A stretch of 64,000 bases of DNA from Aphrophora alni (GCA_963513935.1 OY740774.1:83972890-84036889); one strand, 5' to 3'. Positions 12,087-30,149 are shown, counted from the first letter of the stretch. The notes: a model not told the origin generated them from the letters alone. A program made the numbers and translations.

Positions 12087-12742
12087 ATGACTGTGTTCAA
12101 GAAATTTCTGAAATGATAAATATTGGGTTAGGTGACAATGTAAATCTAGAAACAACAAATAATGTTGAAGTGAATAAGTCTGGTGGGGTTAAATGGGGCA
12201 TAAGTAATTCAAAAAACAAAGTAAAAGTAAATAATCTAATAATAAAGCTATCAGCTGTTTATTTTAAAAAACAAGTGTGTCATAAGAATGTAAAATTTAA
12301 AAATTATGCAATGTTGAAATTTAGAAATGTCTTTGAAATTCAACAACAGAAAATTAAAAGCCTCTTTGAACAAGATGAGTTCGAGTATAAGTTTAAAAAA
12401 GAAATATTAAAAGAAGACTTTGTAGTAGTATACAAAAATGGTGGGGTTAAAATTCCTAAACTAACAGATGTTGAAATTGGGTCATTGTATTGTAAGTTGT
12501 TTATGAGGGAAAGAAATGTAAGAATGTTTGAGAAAGAGAGAGGGGTTACGTCAATACAAAGAAGTAGTGTCAACAAAGGGGAATTTGTGGTTGAGCAATG
12601 GTCTAATGTAGGAACAGATGTTGAAAAGTTATATAGGTTAGAAAAGGTATTTAACATTAAAAGTGTGTTAAAAAATTCAATCATGTACTTTAAAATCTTT
12701 CACCAATCGGGAAATCATCGCAAGAAAATAAATAATTTATAA
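12059..12742 (+). CDS. Unrecognised ORF2 in the -1 frame relative to ORF1
   Basis: This frame opens after a TGA at 12056-12058, overlaps the ORF1 end by about 28 nt and runs to TAA at 12740-12742. It has no ATG near its beginning; the first in-frame codon after the ORF1 stop region is GTG. It is therefore more likely expressed by -1 frameshifting, or split from ORF1 by an indel, than started on its own. The product of about 220 residues is basic (many K, V and N) with no recognised motif: no CCHC, no DTGA protease, no YxDD. It could be the remainder of a diverged Gag. The overlap holds no textbook slippery heptamer that I can see. Confidence 0.5.
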   Translation, partial: FDNNRGQFVNDCVQEISEMINIGLGDNVNLETTNNVEVNKSGGVKWGISNSKNKVKVNNLIIKLSAVYFKKQVCHKNVKFKNYAMLKFRNVFEIQQQKIKSLFEQDEFEYKFKKEILKEDFVVVYKNGGVKIPKLTDVEIGSLYCKLFMRERNVRMFEKERGVTSIQRSSVNKGEFVVEQWSNVGTDVEKLYRLEKVFNIKSVLKNSIMYFKIFHQSGNHRKKINNL

Positions 12743-15700
12743 CTGGTTACATGCAGATTGAATTTGGAATGAATAAATAATAATGTAGAGACATTTTTAT
12801 AATGACACACGGACTTGGTTTTGAAAAATAATATTAATAGAATAAGAGTTTTGTTAATAAATAAGTTTAAGTTTGATAATAAATAATTAAGAGTTATGAA
12901 TATTAATAATTTGTGTGTACTAATAAATTTTGTAAGCTAAGACAGAATTAGAGAAAATAATTATAAGCCAAGCGTAAAATGTTAGAAGTTTTAGTTTAAG
13001 AAAGGTTTCAGTATTTGTTAAAGTAAAGACGCTGGGTTATAGCAGTAAACAACTTTATATGTTTATCAAGATACTAATATTTAGAAAACGTGACGATAAC
13101 AGATTGATTAGAAGGAAAGATTTGTATGACTTTAGATGTGAGTCATCAGTAGTGTTGAAGAAATAATATTCAATATTAAGTAGGTAGATTCAATGTTGAA
13201 TATTCAATAAAATGACGAGAGAGTTGAACCGAGTTGCAGACCGAAAAGATTTCATAGTCGACTCTTATCAGTAGTAAACAGATAAAGATATTGCATCACC
13301 ACATACAAGGGGGAAGGTTGTTTATCTCTCAAGCAGGCCTGAAATTCCTTTGCGTATTATATAGAGACTGATACAGTGTGTTACGAAAATACTGTTCTGG
13401 AAAATAAAAAACTTTTGGTTCATAATTGTAAATTAACCAGCGTTTTCAAATAAAAAATACTCAAATAAAGGATAATTGGTATTGATTAAAGTAAATAGAA
13501 TAAAAGTAGATTACTTAAATAACTTTAATAGTATTAAATGTAAATTTCTAAGTAAAGAACTTAGAATAATTTTAAAAATAAAATTTTCTTTTTGAATCTG
13601 AATAATAATATGTATAAAGGATTATATAAACAAAAAATCGACGATGCTAGTAATAAGATTGGTAAAATGGAACATTATTTCAACTTCGGATGATGCGATT
13701 TTAATGAAATTTTTTATGAATTTTAAATTTTCTTCGCGTAAATGCATTTAAGAAAGAACATAAACATTCTTGGGAGGAAGGAGGCGTTTGTGTTGTCAAA
13801 AGGAATTGTTTTATTTGCAAAAATGAGACAATTTCGGGACTGCACGAAAAACGTGTTATGAGTTTGGAGTGTGTGGTGGGCGGTATTTCGAATCGAGTAG
13901 GGATATCGCATTTCAACCACTGCATATTTTAGGGTCATAACATGTTGGTTTCGTGTAAGAGTCCAGAGTGTAACTAGAATTGTACATGGAAAATATTAGA
14001 ATGTCAGAAGGACTATAGGGGTGAGAAGGGGTAGAGAAATGCATAAATAATGGTGACAATATTACATAGAAAATTCATGTAATAAATTTTAGACAGATGA
14101 GATGAAACAAATTGTAGGATATATATGGAAATGATCAATCTGTATATATTTAGAAAATAAACCGGACGTGACAAAAGGAGAGTTTTTATGAAATGAAACG
14201 AAAAGTTTTATAAAATTGTAAAAATGTTGATTAGCTGATTAGAATAGGTAATTAGATGTTAAATTGTAAAACGATAAGTTGTATGTTTGATGTTATAAAT
14301 ATTAAGAATTATTTAATAATAAAATGATAAAAAGTTGTTAGTCTTAAGTGATTTATGGTGTGGAAAATTAAAAATAATTGGTTAAAGTTTGAGAATTTAT
14401 GTGAGTTTTGCCAAGATAGATAATAATTAAGGTTTTTAAGTTTTTTGATGTTAAATAATGAATAAAAGAGGTTAAGTTTTTGTTTTTTAAAGGAAGGAGT
14501 AGTAAATTAACAATGATAAGAGAGATTTTGATGAAATTTATAAATAAAAGAAATAATTAACGATTTTTAATAAATAATGATTGAATTTAAGATAATAGAT
14601 GATGGTGAGAAGTTATTTGATAAAGGTGTCTAAAGATTTTGATGAAATAAGGTGTTAGCTGGGAAAGCAATGTAAATTTCATTATTTTTTGAGGTTTTTT
14701 GTATTTAAGTGGTTGATGATTAAGGAGATTTTAATGAAGTAGTTTAAATGAGAGGTTTTTTGAGTTTTTTTTATAAGAAGATGATGGCTTTACAGAAGTA
14801 TTGAGTAAAGTGGTATTTAAAATGAAGTTGTTCTGTTAAGAAACTTTTATAAAAAGAATAGTTAAGTTGCATTGATGGTTAATTTTTAAGTTTTAAGAGG
14901 TTTTTTGAGTACTACGAGGATATAAAGGAAATATGCGACGATTTTAATGAAATAAAGGGAGATTTGAGGAATTCTACGAATAAACGACGATTATTATGAT
15001 TTTTTAAAGGAAGCTACGTTGAGATAAAGAGATTATTTATACAAATGATGTAGGTAACCTGCGTGGGCTACACATATATGAATAATAAAGAGGTTTTTTG
15101 AGGATTAGTGCAACTTTAATTATTAAAACATGAAAGATTTAAGATGGAAATAATTTTGAGATATAGTACTAAAAGGATAATACAATTGTAAAGAGGTAAT
15201 TTTGAAATAGATAAGATGAGTTTGTAAGTGATTTTTTTATAATAATGTTATAATTTTGAATTTTGAATAAGAGAGGAGTTTTTTGGTAATTGTAAAATCA
15301 GTAGTTAAGATGTAATCCCAGCAAAACCAAGAGTAATAGAGAAATTGAGTTAAAGTAAATAATAATGTAAGATTATAAATTGAAAAGTTTTAAGGTGAAT
15401 TGAAGTAATTCTGAGTAATAAATAAATAATTTGGTAATGATGTTAATTATTAATGAGAGGTTTTAAAATTTTAGTTGTGTTAAGTTGAAAAATGATTCAG
15501 ATGGATAGTGAAAGATGGATGTAGATTTTTATAAAAGATGTAGAAATTTCGTCTTGGCAAAAGAGTAAAGTGTGGGAAAGGAAATGCTAGATGGCAGGAA
15601 AATATACAGACGGCTGTCTGGAAGATAAGATTTTGAGTGACGGGATCCGGTCAACAAAAAAATGTTGATGGGAAAGTTTCAGTCAACTGCTGTTGAAAAA

Positions 15701-16048
15701 GAAACTGATGATGGGTTTTATTGTATAAATAGAGATAAGGATTAGAGTTAATGGAGTTATAGTTATTTTTGATGAGTTATGATAACGCAAACAAATTAAG
15801 ATAGTAAAGTAGGATTTTAGTAAATTGATTTTTTAGTTTTTATAAGAAAAGAGAATCTTTCTTAAATTAAGTATACTGGAGATGCTTATTTTTTTTATGA
15901 AGTCCTTAGCTTCTGAAATAAAAAGTTTTGAAAATCTATTAAAAAATTTTTTGGTTTTTTTTTTTTTTTCGAATTGAGTTTTATATAATATATAGAAAAG
16001 ATTTATAGTACAATACTTGTATTGTAATACAAATCTTTTGTGGGGTTT
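12743..16048 (+). other. Internal non-coding region replacing pol, C-depleted, motif-rich
   Basis: About 3.3 kb with no open frame of note on the + strand. From about 12900 the plus strand is conspicuously poor in C; in 14401-14760 I count 8 C in 360 bases. A 14-base motif GATTTTRATGAAAT (R = A or G) recurs at 13697, 14524, 14635, 14727 (last base differs) and 14940, plus one copy in the leader at 10952. A second motif, GAGGTTTTTTGAG-like, occurs near 14691, 14752, 14897 and 15090. The right LTR is preceded by TTTTGTGGGGTTT and not by a clean polypurine tract. Confidence 0.6.
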
Positions 16049-17548
16049 TGTGGTAATGTGAAAAATCAGAGTTTATAATAGGTTTAAAATCCGCGGGTTA
16101 GCGCCGAAAACAGGCTGTTCAAATCATAAATTTATTTAGTAACTTCATTAATAAAAGAAAAATAGATTTTCAAAACAATAAAATAAATAACCATGTTTAA
16201 TTTTAAAATAAGTTGTTTAAAATAAAGTGTTCATAGTTTTGAGTGGATTTTCCGGGGAGTATGTTGAACTTTGGTAACGGTTAACCGGAAAAGCTCGCTC
16301 TTGAAAGAGAAAAAATCTCGTGGTTATATCAGTCTAAAACTGGGGCTTGATGTACCAAGACCTACGAATGGTAGTTCTCCGAGTTTCTGTTCGAACAATA
16401 AAAAATGTGTTCAGAAGTTGTAAATCTGTAAAAGACATGGTGTATTAACAATTTTAAAAGTGCTAAGACAATATTGTTTTCCATAAATAAACTTTTTTTT
16501 ATGAAAAAGCGTGAGAACTCGCAATTTTTAGTTACGTTGTGCAATCATTGCCACGTGATTTTCGAATTCTCGACAAAGAACTTTTCTATAAGAAAAATGG
16601 AACTATTAAAGTTATTATAAGACATTAATAATTGGTTTTAATACAGGTATAACAAAATAAGAATAAATCTTGTGATATATGAACTAACGACAATTCTTTT
16701 GACAATGGACGAGCATCTCTGCAGTATTAGCACGCAGTCACATGGGAGGAGACGAATCATCCTTCGAGGGAAAGTGCTTCTTAAATAAAGAATATAACGT
16801 GATTTGGTATAACACGTTTAGACTTTCATTATTAAACCATATGTATGTATTTTGAACAATTTAGACTTTTTTTTTGTAATTTCAAGATATATTTTTGATA
16901 TTGTAAAATTATGTATTTCATCAATAAGATGCAATTTTTTTTGTGGAGTCTTAAAGTATAACAATATGATAAAATAAAGTTTTTTTTCTTATAATTAATC
17001 AATTAATTTTTAATTTCAGTAAAAATTATATTTTTACTAATTGAGAAATTTACCAAAAGAAAATAAAAAGTAGAATCCTTTTCATTTTTTAGAGTTGCAA
17101 CTAAATAATACAAATTTATTAATACAATTTGAATAAATTCTTTTACTTTGGAAATTAAAGTAATGATAATAATATGGATAGGATGTAAGATATCTTATAT
17201 GAACTTTTCTTTTGATTTCTGTTACATGAATTTAATGTGTTTTATGTTTAATAAATTTTTATGTAATATTTCAGAGACAAGTGTTTTCATTTTTGAAACC
17301 CAGAATCACTGTAAGTACACCGTAAAAAGAGCTTGCGACCCCAGAGATTTTATAAATAATTAAATTCATTTTTTTTCTTTTTCAAAATTGGTAAGCTAAG
17401 GCTACCTGGCGCCCTTAAGTCGAGCAAATTAATAAATAGACACTTAGTGGAACTCTTCAAGTTCAAAAGAATATAACTTTTATATTTTCAGATAGCTTCA
17501 CTATCAATAATAAAAAAATTAACTACAGTCCATTTTTAAATTATTACA
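16049..17548 (+). repeat. 3' LTR (1500 bp)
   Basis: Identical to the 5' LTR except for the two substitutions noted in the element entry. It is followed directly by the GGGA target duplication and the resumed LINE sequence. Confidence 0.93.
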
Positions 17549-17552
17549 GGGA

Positions 17553-18632
17553 GAAGGGGGACCTTTCTATACCAATATCAACTTTGAAAGGATCATGTTC
17601 AACAGATTGATGAAGTCTCTTAGTGACACTAACATACTATCTCCACAACAATATGGTTTTAGAAATGAGAGATCTACAGTGTCTGGTTTATATTATTTTG
17701 TGACAAATTCTATTCAAGGTTTGGCCGATAAAAACAAAATAGTTGTTTTGCTTCTTGACCTAAACAAGGCTTTTGATTAATTTTAAATAGTTGCAAGTTG
17801 GATAACCAGGTATATTTTAAAAAAAATATGTTAACCAAGGCTTTTGATATTGTTGATCATATTCTATTGCTGAAAAAAATTATGGTATCAGAGGCAATGG
17901 ATTTTTCTGGTTTAAATCTTATCTCACTGATAAATAATATTAGGTTCTTGAAAATACTATTAATGATTCTCAAAATAACAGAACTCTATTGGTCCACTTA
18001 CACTATTTAAAGGGTGTGCTACAAGGTTCCACTTTGGGTCCTCTTTTATTTTTGTTATATATTAATGACTTATCTTACACATTTTATAAGTATTTTATTT
18101 GCACATGACATGAGCTTTGTACTGGCTCATCAAATAATGATATAAGACGAGCAATGTCAAATACTATTTTTCAATTAGAAAATCGGTTGGAAAAAAACCA
18201 TTCTTGTTTCATATTAAAACTTTTTGTATGAGTTTTGGAAGTCGTTGCTAATACATAAAATTCAGTTGTGTTAAATATTTGAAATTTGTTGAATCAACTA
18301 AATTTTTGGTTAGGTTATAGACTGGAATTATTCATGGTCCCAAACACATTGGTCATCTATCTGCTAATCTAAGTATGGTAACATTTAAAAATGCAACTGG
18401 CTATAGATGTTTTATGAACTTTATAGTTTGTAAGTTTTAATTAATTACTATATTATGGTATCATTTTTTGCGGGAATTCTATTAGTAGCCCATACATTTT
18501 TAAACTACAGAAAAGAGTTAAGGTAATCTATGGTTTAAAATCATGAGATTCATGCAGACAGGTATTTAAAGAGAAACAAATAATGCCTCTTCATTGTTAG
18601 TGTATGCAACTATATTATTTGTTAAAATGAAT
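17553..18632 (+). pseudogene. Decayed CR1/Jockey-type LINE reverse transcriptase
   Basis: Reading begins FNRLMKSLSDTNILSPQQYG, then FRNERSTVSG and LLLDLNKAFD. A short partial duplication follows (KAFDIVDHILLLKK), then GCYKVPLW-type and 'LFLLYINDLS' blocks in shifted frames. This is the order of RT motifs in CR1/Jockey LINEs: QYGFR...ST, D..KAFD.V.H..LL, GVLQGS.LGPLLFL.YINDL. The catalytic FADD box is corrupted (AHDM). Further right, YGIIF and IFKLQKRV give the conserved C-terminal region. Several stops and frameshifts make it dead. Confidence 0.75.
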
Positions 18633-19241
18633 TAGGGCTGTGCCCGTTAACGGGTAACAGCTAACCGTCAACATTGACCATCGTCAACAATCAATGCAGT
18701 TGACGAAGAAGTGCATTAACTGCTAACGTTGATCATTTGCTTAGTGCTTGCAAGTGACGCATCAGTGGTTGTTTGTTAGCGACAGTGGCCCACTCGATGT
18801 GTGCATACCCAGCTACATGTACACCTCTCAGTCGTCTGTTAGTTTAGTTGAGCAACTAAAGTGAATCTATTAATGTCAACGTTTATTCATCAACGAATCA
18901 ACCTATGTTTCTGCTGTATCCTGCTATTTTACTGTTTGTTTTTTACTAAATCTAAAACTGTATAAAACGATGACTGGACAATATGAAAATAGTCTGGTGT
19001 AAATATAGGCGAGTAATAGACTCGTCTGATTCTAAGAAACAGGCGACAGTCGATTGATGACTAGAGCCTTCTCACTTCTCACTGAACACGTGCACTGCAC
19101 ACCTGCACACTGAACAAACAAAGACCCTTGGTCTTCTGTTCTGTCTGGCAGGTTAACGTTAGCAGTTTTTTCAACAGTTAATCACGCTCAACATTAACTG
19201 GTGTTGATATTGACCATTGTTAGCGTTAACGCCCATCACTA
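18633..19241. mobile_element. hAT-type MITE, 609 bp
   Basis: It is flanked by a perfect 8-bp duplication AAATGAAT (18625-18632 and 19242-19249), the hallmark of hAT elements. The ends are related inverted repeats: TAGGGCTGTGCCCGTTAACG on the left, and TAGTGATGGGCGTTAACGCT as the reverse complement of the right. The interior is non-coding and full of GTTAAC/GTTGAC words, including longer subterminal inverted similarity (ACTGCTAACGTTGA-type). No transposase is present. It sits inside the LINE fossil, so it inserted after that LINE. Confidence 0.85.
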
Positions 19242-19249
19242 AAATGAAT

Positions 19250-19668
19250 ACCGATATTCATAATTTTACATATAGTACAAATATGCATACACACCATACA
19301 AAAATATGAAGAATATTTTTGTTCAATCTCGTAAAACTAAAAAATAGTGTGTCAAAATGTGTATAATAATGGAAAATTGTATAATGCTCTACCATTATGC
19401 TTCAAAAATATTATTAATGTTGAAACATTTAAAACAAAACAAAAATTAATTAATTTTTCCTAGGTATTATTCAATCAATGACTTTTTTATTTTTTAATAG
19501 ATCATTTTAATTGTTAACTACATAATAGATTTATAAGGACAGCCTGTATAATTGTAAATAGTTATTGATTAGTATTGTAATTATTATAAAATATAATATA
19601 TAGCCATAAAATTGTAATAATGTTATATTGACATTGCTATCTTTGTAAAAAAAAAAAAATAAAAAAAT
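19250..19668 (+). pseudogene. LINE 3' end with A-rich tail
   Basis: Removing the MITE restores the LINE C-terminus: LYNALPLCFKNIINVETFK and KKLIFPRYYSINDFF are typical of the CR1/Jockey tail. An A-rich tail (19647-19668) closes it. Confidence 0.65.
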
Positions 19669-20161
19669 ATTTTTATTCTTATTTATCTCCCGTAAGAAAT
19701 ACATGGAAAACTCAATAATAAAGTAAATTAGGTTAAAATGACTTATATTTTGTTTTATAGATGGGTGTGTGAGAGAGTTAGTGCAATGTTTTTCCACCAT
19801 TTATTCTAATTTCTCTTAGAAACCAATTAAATTAAAAAATTCTAATATGACAAGAAGTGCCCCATTCTTTATGTTATTAAATCATTCAATTCGGTCATAA
19901 AGTAATTTATTATAAATATCATTTGTATAATTGGTTTTAACAATAACATTAGTCTAATGATTTTACCCATTCATTAAATTTATCAGTGACACTTTTCACA
20001 GCCCAACAATTACCAGCTTTGTTGAAACATTCAAGCGTAACTAATTATATGTGTACAAAACTAATTTGTTTTAATTCCTCAACAATAGACTCACATAGTT
20101 CGTATCTTTAACAAAGCGAGTGTTTTATTCCACTTGGTAAAACAGAAGAAAAGTAGATAAA
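19669..20161. other. Upstream flank of the gustatory receptor gene
   Basis: AT-rich, no element recognised. It must contain the receptor promoter, but no TATA box or initiator can be called with confidence. The start context is GATAAAATGAAA. Confidence 0.4.
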
Positions 20162-26543
<6,382 letters not shown>

Positions 26544-26679
26544 ATATTTGATTACTGATAACAGAAAGCAAAAATACAACTATAGTTCATTATATTATAC
26601 TTGATAGAGGATCATAAAATAGGGATTTGCCCTGTAATTCCCCCCCCCCACCCACCCACCATTTTTATTTACTCATATG
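26544..26679. other. 3' flank of the receptor gene with C-rich run
   Basis: Holds a CCCCCCCCC ACCCACCCACC tract (about 26640-26661). No canonical AATAAA was found close to the stop, so the polyadenylation site is unresolved. Confidence 0.5.
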
Positions 26680-27060
26680 TACGTATAGGAAAAGTTATGT
26701 GACAGGTAAAAAAAATTGATGTGTAGTTTTTAGTTGATATGTCAGTTTTGAAGTCCACTGTGTCTAAAAATGTGGTCTGTCTTTCATGTGAACACTGCAC
26801 TACACTCCAAACGTGTGAACAAGATTTTAATCAAATTTAGTATATAGAGTAATTTGAACATATCTCAGGACATGTTTTTCATTTTGTTTATAACTAAACA
26901 TGTAGGTTTAGCTGCTATAAGAAAAAAACAATATCACTATTTTTTTTTTTTTCATAATCAGCTCTAATAATTTTGATTCAATTTTGTTTTAAGTGTAGCC
27001 TTGAAGTACTTACACAAACCATATTAATCGGCGGGGGGGTTTATATCGAGAACAGAGAGC
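26680..27060 (+). repeat. Repeat family R1, sense copy
   Basis: Collinear with 36040-36345 and 40010-40400. Shared blocks are a 'taggaaaagttatgtgac' start, 'aacatatctcaggacatgtt' and an 'aattttgttttaagtgtagcctt' type end. Non-coding. Confidence 0.5.
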
Positions 27061-27399
27061 TTTATCAATTTCATTCAATGTGATATTAAGACCCAATTAA
27101 GGTTAAAGGTCAAAGTTGCTTCATTTTCACTTTTTGATTCACAACAACTATCAAACTGACATTTTTTATGACAATTTATTTTGGTTGGGTTGGTTTTTAT
27201 TTTTGAGGTGAGTGATTGAGAAAATTTGTGCAATGTTTTTGCACTGTTTATTTTGTATTGTAAGGCGTACTATTTTACACGTTTGTACTATGACTTCAGT
27301 GGTATCATGTCAACTTAATAGCTAATTAATAAAAACTATACAAGATCTTTTAAGATTCTACACACCCAACTACAACCATTTTAGATTCAATGTCCACAA
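27061..27399. other. Intergenic, nothing recognised
   Basis: No gene or element end could be supported. Confidence 0.3.
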
Positions 27400-27860
27400 T
27401 CAAAATGGAATAATAATGATTTGAAAATTATGTCTTGTCATTTTAAAGGTTAAAATATTACAAAAATGTTTTTAGATTTAAAAAATTGTATTTTATTTTT
27501 AAAATAGTTTAAGTTAGAATTTAAGAAATTTTGCAATTTAAAAACTTGAAGTTATTCAAAATATAAAAAATTCACCCATCTTTGAATTTATTTATCATAA
27601 AATGTTGTTATTTTTAACAAGTTCTCAAAGAGTATGGTGAAAAAAAAAGTTTTATAGTTGAAATGAGTCCACATGAAATTTATTTACTTGAAATCAATAG
27701 CAAAAGTGGAAAGAATCACATCTCAGTTCGAGTTAAATCATTATCACCATTTGGTTCTAACATTCACCAAAAGATTATTTTACAATTATTGTGAGAGAAT
27801 CACAAATCAATGAATCACCGACCATCAATCGTTTAAATTTAATTATGGCTACATTCAGAT
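27400..27860 (+). repeat. Dispersed repeat family D, copy 1
   Basis: Matches 54500-55080 in order: 'cttgtcattttaaaggtt', 'tttaaaatagtttaagtt', a 'ggtgaaaaaaaaagttttatagt' block and 'ccacatgaaattt'. Non-coding; TE class unknown. Confidence 0.5.
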
Positions 27861-29059
27861 AATGTAGTGCCAGTGTTATTCATATTACCTAGATGCTAAT
27901 AAATCAAGTTGGTTAGAAAATAAAAGTTCTTATCTGGTGGAGAATTTCCACATCTTATTTGTTTATTTTAATTATAAGCTATGACTTAATTGATGTTTTA
28001 AAAAAGTGAATAATTTTTCTCTACTATTAGAAAGAGTATGCTGATATTGCTTTCACAGCCCTCCACAAGAAGTACTATTGAGCATTCATTTAGCTCCCTT
28101 CATCAAATTAAAACATGGCTAGGAAGCAATATTGGTGAAAACAGGTTAAAAGGGGCTACGTTAAGCATAGGTTAGGTTTTTGTTAACAAAGAGCAATTAC
28201 TTAAAGCTGTAGTAGTTAGACAATTTGCATCTAATTATTGCAACTATTGTTAACATTTTTTTTTGTTTAATAAGTACCTATTTTATTCTTACTTTGTTAT
28301 TGTGTATTATAGCATAGTACCCCATTATGGACTACCCTTCCCTCATAAAATCAGTTAAATTCAGAAAGTTGTCCTCTCTTCTGTTTTGAGCTTTGGATTG
28401 TTCTTTAACTTAGTTGTCTCTTTTTAATCAAATTCTTTTAAATAGTAAAACTTAAAGGTTGTAAAGTATATTATAAATTTCAATTTGCAGTTCCTTTAGA
28501 TAGGGACAAATAGTAGCCTTTGATTTGAATTATAGGTGTCAAATTAAATATTTTTGGTCCTCTCCTTCCATTTTGGATAATAGATAAAATTACCCTATGT
28601 GCTAAATAGTAGCTTTTATAGTTTCATAACATCAACTTTTTTATATTCTGACTGTCAATATTTTGAAAGGAGCAAGGTAAGACTTTTGGGACATCTGGTA
28701 TAATAATCTAGGTCTAAATCGGTAATGCAGATACACAAAAACACCAATGTAATACATGGCCTAAGCTTGGAATCAGTTCGCATTTCATTTAATATAAAGA
28801 TAAAGTTATCATCTTTAGAAATGTCTTTTTCAAGACTGAGAAACATAAAATTGTTATGCGTACAAAGAGAAACAAAAGGCAATACAATTTTGTTTTTCCA
28901 GATTTTAGAAGTTTACTCAATCATTCAAATTTTTTTAGGTAATAGTTAAAATTTAAATAGTTTCTAATTTTGTTGCGAGGAGCAGCATCTTCTGGACATT
29001 AAAAAAAAAATTGTTTGGATAGGTAGAAAATTCTCAAATGATGAAGGGAGACATCCGAT
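27861..29059. other. Intergenic AT-rich DNA, no gene seen
   Basis: Overlapping sense and antisense frames of 74-75 codons at 28655-28949 lack any family motif. No RNA gene or terminal repeats were found. Confidence 0.35.
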
Positions 29060-30130
29060 CTTCCCTAGAGTGTGAGATTCTTACCAAAAACCAGCTTCCT
29101 TACTCTTAGTACCCCTATCGCGTAGGACAAGGATTCAGGAATGGTTTTCCATGTACTAAGCTGGTAAGTTCTTTCCATGGATGTGTCGAAAGGATATATT
29201 GAAAAAGAGCAGAACTTTATGTACCTCACAAAGAGCAAAGCAAATCCCCTAACTGGGACAGAGTCCAGGTAATCAAAACCTCCCAACAGATCATACAGAA
29301 TCTCTGGTTGGAGTGTTGTGTAGATGGAGGATGGGATTACCTTACAAATATCTTGTTAGTTATTTTAATATGGATTTGAACTGCATGCATCACCTTCTAC
29401 TGCTTACTGAAACTGGAATAAACATGCAAAAGAGACATGCTACATGTAACCGCTTGCCAATAGCTGTGCCTGTAACATGAAAAAGTATTAAGGAGTTCCA
29501 AGCAATATCTTCTCCTAGACTACTGAAGGCCTTGTCTCATGCATCTATGTTGCACCTACTGCTTCTGAAACAGATACCTACCACTTCAGGAAAAGGTCAC
29601 AGTAATAAAGATGTGGTGGGTATTACAAGGCCAACTGTTCTGTCATGGGTTATGGACAACGGTCGGTGAAGGACAGTCCTTAGCCTTTGGTACCAGGGTT
29701 TCAATTACCACACAATTGGCTTCTTCCGGCACAACTGTTGGAGGTGGTGGTGTCGGTGTTGTGATAGTGTGTATCCTTTTTATCGACGTTTGCATGTAAG
29801 ACACATTTTGTGTATTTATGGTAGGTGGGTCAGGGCTGTGTAGTGGTCCTGGTGGCTTGTTGTGGTGTTCCATCATCACTATCTTTAGACCTTGTGGCTG
29901 GAGTGAGGGTGCTGCTCTTATGTGGTATTCGCATTCACAATAACTTGTAGTATACGATTTCCCACAAAGGACGCCCTTGAAGTCATCACGAACAGTCATG
30001 CATTCCTTAGAGAAGTGTTCCCCTCCACACTTTACACACCTAACTTGCCCTTACAACAGCTTGTGGTGTAGCCAAATCTCTGGCATCTGAAGCATTGAGT
30101 GTGGGTTTTAGAAGCCCTGTAGGGTTTAAT
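29060..30130 (-). pseudogene. LINE ORF1 (zinc-knuckle, Gag-like) fossil
   Basis: Antisense reading through about 30130-29940 gives IKPYRASKTHTQCFRCQRFG, then a changed first knuckle, then KCGGEHFSKEC and LCGKSYTTSYCEC. These are three consecutive CCHC-type knuckles following an RI.PYR block, the order seen in ORF1 proteins of Jockey/I-type LINEs. A proline-rich tail (PTPPPPTVVPEE) follows in the open 118-codon frame at 29643-29999. Frameshifts near 30060 and changed knuckle residues mark it as dead. The part left of 29640 is less certain. Confidence 0.6.
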
Positions 30131-30149
30131 GCGGATTCTCATATAGAAA

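Larger units (their letters stand above)
9410..17548 (+). mobile_element. Young non-autonomous LTR retrotransposon, 8139 bp, full length
   Basis: Two 1500-bp direct repeats (9410-10909 and 16049-17548) begin TGTGG and end TTACA, giving canonical TG...CA ends. They are flanked by a GGGA duplication (9406-9409 and 17549-17552). I found only two differences between the LTRs: A at 9500 versus G at 16139, and C at 9652 versus A at 16291, so the insertion is recent. A TGG-initiated primer-binding site follows the left LTR. Internal ORFs occupy 11058-12742. No protease, reverse transcriptase, RNase H or integrase motif and no further long frame occurs up to the right LTR. It therefore presumably depends on an autonomous relative. 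The 4-bp duplication fits the Gypsy group, but without pol the superfamily stays open. Confidence 0.93.

Noticed and set aside
16030..16048. Polypurine tract before the right LTR
   Set aside because: The bases before 16049 are TTTTGTGGGGTTT, not a purine run. The plus-strand primer may be unusual or degraded, so no tract is annotated.
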